64,000 nt of DNA from Ga0077555 sp033764055 (GTDB lineage Bacteria > Pseudomonadota > Alphaproteobacteria > Rhizobiales > Hyphomicrobiaceae). Made by a program: the position numbers and the translations under genes. Shown piece by piece: positions 60,342-64,000 of this stretch. Positions within the stretch are counted from its first letter, which is position 1. Each line of letters opens with the position of its first letter. The notes beneath the pieces are model-generated. The model made no database searches. It was given only the letters and a program-made list of their open reading frames with translations, and was not told the origin of the DNA. The stretch is taken from the NCBI GenBank assembly GCA_033764055.1, contig JANRJI010000119.1, positions 231,158 to 295,157 of the forward strand. Reading direction: 5' to 3'.

Positions 60342-61793
60342 CTACGTGCCGCTCGTCCACCACGGATCCGGATCGATCGAGCGGCCATCTTTCCTGAACT
60401 CGATATAGAGCACTGGCGCGCTATTGGGCTGTTTACCTTTCGCCTCGCGCACCGAGCCGCTCATGACGCCGACCGGCTCACCCGCGAGCACGAATTGCCC
60501 GAGCTGAACGTCGATCTGCGACAGTCCTGCCAGAAGAATATGGTAGCCGTCGCCCGCATTGATAATCAAGATCTGACCGTAGCTTCGAAAAACACCCGCA
60601 AAAACGATCCAGCCGTCTGCCGGCGACGTCACCTGGGCACCGGCCCGGGTCTCGATGACGATGCCGTTGGATTTGCTGGTCTGGGCCTTGTCACCAAAAG
60701 CGATGATCCGCTTGCCACTGGCCGGCATGGGCAGCCGGCCTTTAGCCTTCTCGAAAGGAATTGCCGGCGTGATCCGGCCTGGGTTCATGCTCGCCAGCTG
60801 CTTGTCCGACGGTGCCAGGACGACGGCCGGTGCACCGGCTTTCGGGGGGGCCGGCGGAACCACGAGGCCCGCGTGCCTTTCGGGGGACGCTGGGGCACCC
60901 TGCTCCTGGCTCGGCGCACCTGCATCGCTCGCGTCCGATTGCGCTCCCCGGAGTGGGAGCGTTTCCCGCAACGGCGGAGCATCGGTCTGTTTGGCGACGA
61001 CCTTGTCGAGTCGGGCAATCAGCTCGTTGAGGTCGTTGACGCTGCGGGCAATCTCGGCCGCCTCGCGCCGCACCTGGTCGAGCGCGGCCTGACGCTCGGC
61101 GAGCGATTGGCGCTTCTCCTCGAGCAGGGAGGCGAGGCGCGTCCGCTGCTCCGCGATCCTCTGCGTCTCGGTGCGCAGCTTCTCGCCCTCGCTCCTCGTC
61201 TCACCGATGATGCGCCCGAGATCGTTGAGCTCGCCCGCCAACCTCAGCGCCTGCTCCCGGATCTGCGGGAAGGACGCGGCCAGCATCATGGCGCTCCGCA
61301 CCATCAGCAGCGCATCCTCGCGTCGCGTGATCATGACCGGCGGCGGATTCCGCCCCATGCGTTGCATCGCGCTGAGGAGGCGGGATATCGAGCCGTGCCG
61401 CTCGGCGAGTGAGCCCCTGAGGAACCTCTCCTGAGCTTCGAGCGCTCCCAAGCGGCCTTCGATACCGGTGAGGCGGGTCTCGCCTTGCTGGATGGCCTGC
61501 GCCATCTCCACCAGGCTCAGATTGAGGCGCTGACGGTCGGCCTCGATTTGGCTGACGTCGGCGGCGAGGGTCTTTTCGGCCTCCTGGCTGGTGCGGAGCT
61601 GCCGTTCTTGCTCTTCCAGCTTCTGGCGCGCGTCCGACGGCTTTTGGGCCCGGGCGCTGGTCGGTGTGAAGGTCGCCAACGCCACCGCGAGCACGACCCG
61701 GCCGATCGCCGCCGTCGGCCGACGCCGGCTCGAGTGTCGCAAGGCTTGCTTCGCCGGATCGGACAACTTCAAACCCCTTGCGGCTTCAAACAT
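60342..61793 (-). CDS. envC: EnvC-like murein hydrolase activator
   Basis: About 483 residues: signal sequence (AIGRVVLAVALATFTPTSARA), a long coiled coil (RQKLEEQERQLRTSQEAEKTL through about residue 270), a Pro/Ala-rich linker, and a C-terminal LytM domain (VTSPADGWIVFAGVFRSYGQILIINAGDGYHILL). The LytM zinc ligands are missing: the usual AHL reads AGL. That matches EnvC-type activators, which have no own catalysis and switch on amidases at the division site. The start is uncertain; ATG 61916 and a TTG nearer the signal peptide are alternatives, and the frame opens at 62081. Confidence 0.85.
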   Translation of the reverse strand: MFEAARGLKLSDPAKQALRHSSRRRPTAAIGRVVLAVALATFTPTSARAQKPSDARQKLEEQERQLRTSQEAEKTLAADVSQIEADRQRLNLSLVEMAQAIQQGETRLTGIEGRLGALEAQERFLRGSLAERHGSISRLLSAMQRMGRNPPPVMITRREDALLMVRSAMMLAASFPQIREQALRLAGELNDLGRIIGETRSEGEKLRTETQRIAEQRTRLASLLEEKRQSLAERQAALDQVRREAAEIARSVNDLNELIARLDKVVAKQTDAPPLRETLPLRGAQSDASDAGAPSQEQGAPASPERHAGLVVPPAPPKAGAPAVVLAPSDKQLASMNPGRITPAIPFEKAKGRLPMPASGKRIIAFGDKAQTSKSNGIVIETRAGAQVTSPADGWIVFAGVFRSYGQILIINAGDGYHILLAGLSQIDVQLGQFVLAGEPVGVMSGSVREAKGKQPNSAPVLYIEFRKDGRSIDPDPWWTSGT

Positions 61794-62064
61794 CTTGCGG
61801 CCGATCGTGCTCGGCCGGTCGTGCGTCGCAGTCGACGCGCAACCTGCAGCGGTCAGCAATCCTGGTGCCGGCGAGGACGCGCCAGCTGAATCACATGAAG
61901 AGGAATAATACGGCATTTCTGGCGCATCACAGCGGCGAATTTTTCGAGTATCGTTAGAAGATTGGGTGCGCGGTCCCGGCAGAGCGGGGATCGCCCCCGG
62001 ATTCGGCAATCGTGCCAGACCGAGCAGGGCGGCATCGCCCTGTTGGACCCCCTGAGGAGGGCTC

Positions 62065-62259
62065 ATGAGCGGCGTGCTCATACACCTGACGACCCTGGTA
62101 GCCCTGGCCGTGTTCGGCGTTCTCGCGGCAGGCCTCTGGAATATGGCCCGACAGGGATCGAGCCCGAGCCTCAGTCAGACGCTGATGCGGTGGCGCGTGG
62201 GCCTTCAGTTCATCGCCATCCTCATAGCCATCGTCGCCATGGCGATCGCGCGCGGCTGA
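62065..62259 (+). CDS. Twin-transmembrane HIG1-like small protein
   Basis: 64-residue membrane protein with two helices (LTTLVALAVFGVLAAGLW; GLQFIAILIAIVAMAIA) and the connecting MARQGSSPSLSQTLMRWRV, which carries the HIG1-domain-like arrangement MRWRVGLQ. In Hyphomicrobiales this 'twin transmembrane protein' commonly precedes a cobalamin adenosyltransferase, as here. Strong GAGGAGGG upstream. Role unknown; HIG1 proteins associate with respiratory complexes. Confidence 0.88.
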   Translation: MSGVLIHLTTLVALAVFGVLAAGLWNMARQGSSPSLSQTLMRWRVGLQFIAILIAIVAMAIARG

Positions 62260-62375
62260 TTGCTCGGGGCGGTCGCATGGCTCACGTGACGCCATTGTGC
62301 CGTTGTGACGGCACTTGACCGCCTCGGCGTGTGGACTAGCGTGCCGATCAACCGACGCAACCGGACTCGTTCGCA

Positions 62376-62969
62376 ATGGTCGTTCTGAACAAGATTTACA
62401 CCCGCACGGGGGACGACGGCACTACGTCGCTAGGCACGGGCGAACGGGTCCCGAAGAATGCGCCGCGCATCTGGGCCTATGGCACGGTCGACGAGACGAA
62501 TGCGGCGATCGGCCTGGCCCGGTTGAGCTTGGCAGGCCAGCCGGACCTCGACGCGGGCCTCGGACGAATTCAGAATGATCTGTTCGACCTTGGCGCGGAC
62601 CTTTGCGTTCCCGATCGCGGCGCCCCTCCCGCCTGGGCGGGGGCGGACTACAAGCCACTCCGCATCACGCCGGCACAGGTGGAGCGTCTCGAGGCGGAGA
62701 TCGACGCCATGAACGCCGAGCTCGCTCCATTGCGCTCGTTCATCCTGCCGGGTGGCTCCCCGGCTGCTGGCGCGCTGCATGTCGCTAGAACCGTCTGCAG
62801 GCGGGCCGAGCGACACATGGCTGACCTCGCCAGCGATCCCGCCGAGCCGGTCAGTGCCGCGTCCCTCCACTATATCAACAGATTGTCCGACTACCTCTTC
62901 GTTGCGAGCCGCTTCGTCAATGACCGGGGCAAGGCGGACGTCCTGTGGGTGCCGGGGCAGAACCGGTAG
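62376..62969 (+). CDS. pduO: PduO-type cob(I)yrinic acid/cobalamin adenosyltransferase
   Basis: 197-residue ATP:corrinoid adenosyltransferase, making adenosylcobalamin. Motifs: the ATP-binding IYTRTGDDGTTSLGTGERVPK, AYGTVDETNAAIGLAR, FILPGGSPAAGALHVART and CRRAERHMADL, and NRLSDYLFVASR. It is trimeric in homologues. It may serve B12-dependent enzymes of branched-chain and propionate metabolism. It follows the twin-transmembrane gene and precedes the rhomboid gene. Confidence 0.93.
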   Translation: MVVLNKIYTRTGDDGTTSLGTGERVPKNAPRIWAYGTVDETNAAIGLARLSLAGQPDLDAGLGRIQNDLFDLGADLCVPDRGAPPAWAGADYKPLRITPAQVERLEAEIDAMNAELAPLRSFILPGGSPAAGALHVARTVCRRAERHMADLASDPAEPVSAASLHYINRLSDYLFVASRFVNDRGKADVLWVPGQNR

Positions 62970-63004
62970 CACAGCGAAGTGTCTCTGGCCGTGGAGCTGC
63001 CCTC

Positions 63005-63763
63005 GTGTTCGTGCCGCTATCCGACGATAATCCGCTCCGGTCGATCCGTTTTCCAGTTGTGACGGTCGCCCTCATCGTCATCAATGTCGTTGTTTTCCTG
63101 CTGGAGCTGACCCCTGCGGGCCAGCACGTTGCGGCAAGCTTCGCAATTGTGCCATCGGAGTTGTTTCGGGTCGGTGTCGTCGGGGGAGCCGCTCACGGGC
63201 CGCTGGATGCGATGGCCGTGCCCGAAGGGCTGACCTTGCTGACCTACATGTTTCTGCACGGAGACCCGATCCACCTGCTTGGCAACATGATGTTTCTCTG
63301 GGTGTTCGGCGACAACGTCGAGGATGCCATGGGGCACGCGAGGTTTGTCCTGTTCTATCTCGTCTGCGGTGTCGTCGGCGGCTTGGCGCATGCCGTCAGT
63401 GCAGAGTATGGGGCGGCGGCGCTTCTGATGAAGTCCTCCAGTGCGGCGCAGCTCGCCGGGCAGGTGCCGTTGATCGGGGCGAGCGCGGCCGTGGCCGGGT
63501 CGATTGCCGCCTACCTGATGCTCCATCCCCACGTGCGGGTCTGGGTGCTAGCCTTCCGCTTCATCCCGCTCCGCATCACGGCTCTGTTTGCGCTCGGTGC
63601 CTGGATCGCCACCCAGTTCGTGATGCTGATGGTCCCGGACGTGGGCCCTGTCGCCTGGTGGGCCCACGTCGGCGGCATCGTGGCAGGTGCGATCCTGGTC
63701 GTCTTCATGCGCCGCACGGGCGTGCCACTGTTCGATCGGCCGGTGCCGCGCCTCGCCGCGTGA
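63005..63763 (+). CDS. Rhomboid family intramembrane serine protease
   Basis: 252-residue polytopic membrane protease. Catalytic Ser is in the GxS motif LIGASAAVAG, catalytic His in WWAHVGGIVAG; the preceding loop has HGDPIHLLGNMMFLWVFGDNVED, typical of bacterial rhomboids. It would cleave single-pass membrane proteins within the bilayer. The GTG at 63005 (GGAG 7 bp upstream) is better than the in-frame start at 62945, which overlaps the previous gene. Confidence 0.9.
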   Translation: MFVPLSDDNPLRSIRFPVVTVALIVINVVVFLLELTPAGQHVAASFAIVPSELFRVGVVGGAAHGPLDAMAVPEGLTLLTYMFLHGDPIHLLGNMMFLWVFGDNVEDAMGHARFVLFYLVCGVVGGLAHAVSAEYGAAALLMKSSSAAQLAGQVPLIGASAAVAGSIAAYLMLHPHVRVWVLAFRFIPLRITALFALGAWIATQFVMLMVPDVGPVAWWAHVGGIVAGAILVVFMRRTGVPLFDRPVPRLAA

Positions 63764-63864
63764 CACCGACGCCGCACGTCGTCTTCATCGGAAGGATCAT
63801 TGGCAGAGTTCAGCCGACAATCAGCACCAAAGCCGGCGATTGACGAGCGGCGGCTGGCGCCCTA

Positions 63865-64000
63865 GGAGCCTGTCCGAGTAGTCGGTGGATTTTCCGGTGC
63901 GAGTCGGATTCTGTCCAGGGGTATGAGCAAACACTATCGCCCCTGGAAGATCGACCAGACGCAGCTGCTGCCTGCGAGCGTCGAGGATTATGTGCCTGAG
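63865..64000 (+). mobile_element. Left end of an IS1182-like insertion sequence (cut by window)
   Basis: The terminal sequence GGAGCCTGTCCGAGTAGTCG begins near 63865, directly after CTAG, and is followed by the start of a transposase gene. IS1182-family ends with GAGCCTGTCC-type inverted repeats are familiar to me, but the right end is outside the window, so the boundary is approximate. Confidence 0.65.
63923..64000 (+). CDS. IS1182-like transposase, N-terminus only
   Basis: 26 codons to the window edge, reading MSKHYRPWKIDQTQLLPASV and then EDYVPE. This matches the conserved start of IS1182-family transposases (MSK.FRPW..DQ..LLP.SV.D.VP). The DDE catalytic domain lies outside the window. 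Whether the element is intact cannot be judged here. Confidence 0.75.
   Translation, partial: MSKHYRPWKIDQTQLLPASVEDYVPE

Overview
The window is a GC-rich chromosomal segment of an alphaproteobacterium, probably Hyphomicrobiales. That placement is inferred from gene content: a DUF177-plsX-fabH-ihfA-merR cluster, a hisS-hisZ-hisG operon with short-form HisG, a GapR/DUF2312 protein, a phasin, a twin-transmembrane protein next to a PduO adenosyltransferase, and an envC-ctpA pair. No rRNA or intact tRNA gene was seen, and no CRISPR array or prophage genes. The first 240 bases hold no gene I can support.

The most notable region is 5775-11348, a complete diversity-generating retroelement (DGR). 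Its target gene (5775-8669) encodes a 964-residue protein built as TIR domain, STAND-type NTPase, one membrane helix, and a C-terminal formylglycine-generating-enzyme/C-type-lectin (FGE/CLec) domain. The last 45 or so codons form a 137-bp variable repeat (VR, 8523-8659). Exactly 400 bp downstream lies the template repeat (TR, 8923-9059). The two differ at 14 positions and every one is an adenine in the TR, the signature of adenine-specific mutagenic retrohoming. The TR is followed by avd, a tightly coupled DUF6883/DUF4926-like gene pair, and a DGR-type reverse transcriptase. The reading is an immune-like signalling receptor whose sensor tip is rewritten by reverse transcription.

Left of the DGR (241-5388) are catabolic genes: an amidohydrolase, an IlvD/Edd sugar-acid dehydratase, a nucleoside deaminase and a CaiB/BaiF CoA-transferase. 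Right of it (11635-22429) are more scattered catabolic enzymes: an amidase, a CoA-ester lyase, a polysaccharide-lyase-like protein, an Ldh-type dehydrogenase with a GST-kappa isomerase, a 3-hydroxyisobutyrate dehydrogenase, an MmgE/PrpD protein, an LLM oxidoreductase, an SMP-30 lactonase and a phasin. 

The stretch 22569-35616 is housekeeping: a Pif1-like helicase, leuB, a keto-acid hydratase, a tailed HU protein, DUF177-plsX-fabH-ihfA-merR, a phosphopantetheinyl transferase and hisS-hisZ-hisG. From 35613 to 46315 signalling dominates: a triple-GAF histidine kinase, a DivK-like receiver and a receiver-cyclase in one operon, a Crp/Fnr regulator, GapR, NfeD with an SPFH protein, and a Ser/Thr kinase fused to a TRAP-type solute-binding domain.

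The block 48162-54447 (minus strand) looks like a nitrile or thiocyanate utilisation region: a three-subunit cobalt-type nitrile hydratase-like enzyme with a split beta subunit, a HupE/UreJ permease, two ATGA-coupled genes, a phosphodiesterase and an amidase that could hydrolyse the amide product. The right end carries cell-envelope genes (active ctpA beside a catalytically dead paralogue, and an EnvC-like activator), a cobalamin adenosyltransferase, a rhomboid protease, and the first bases of an IS1182-like insertion sequence cut by the window edge.
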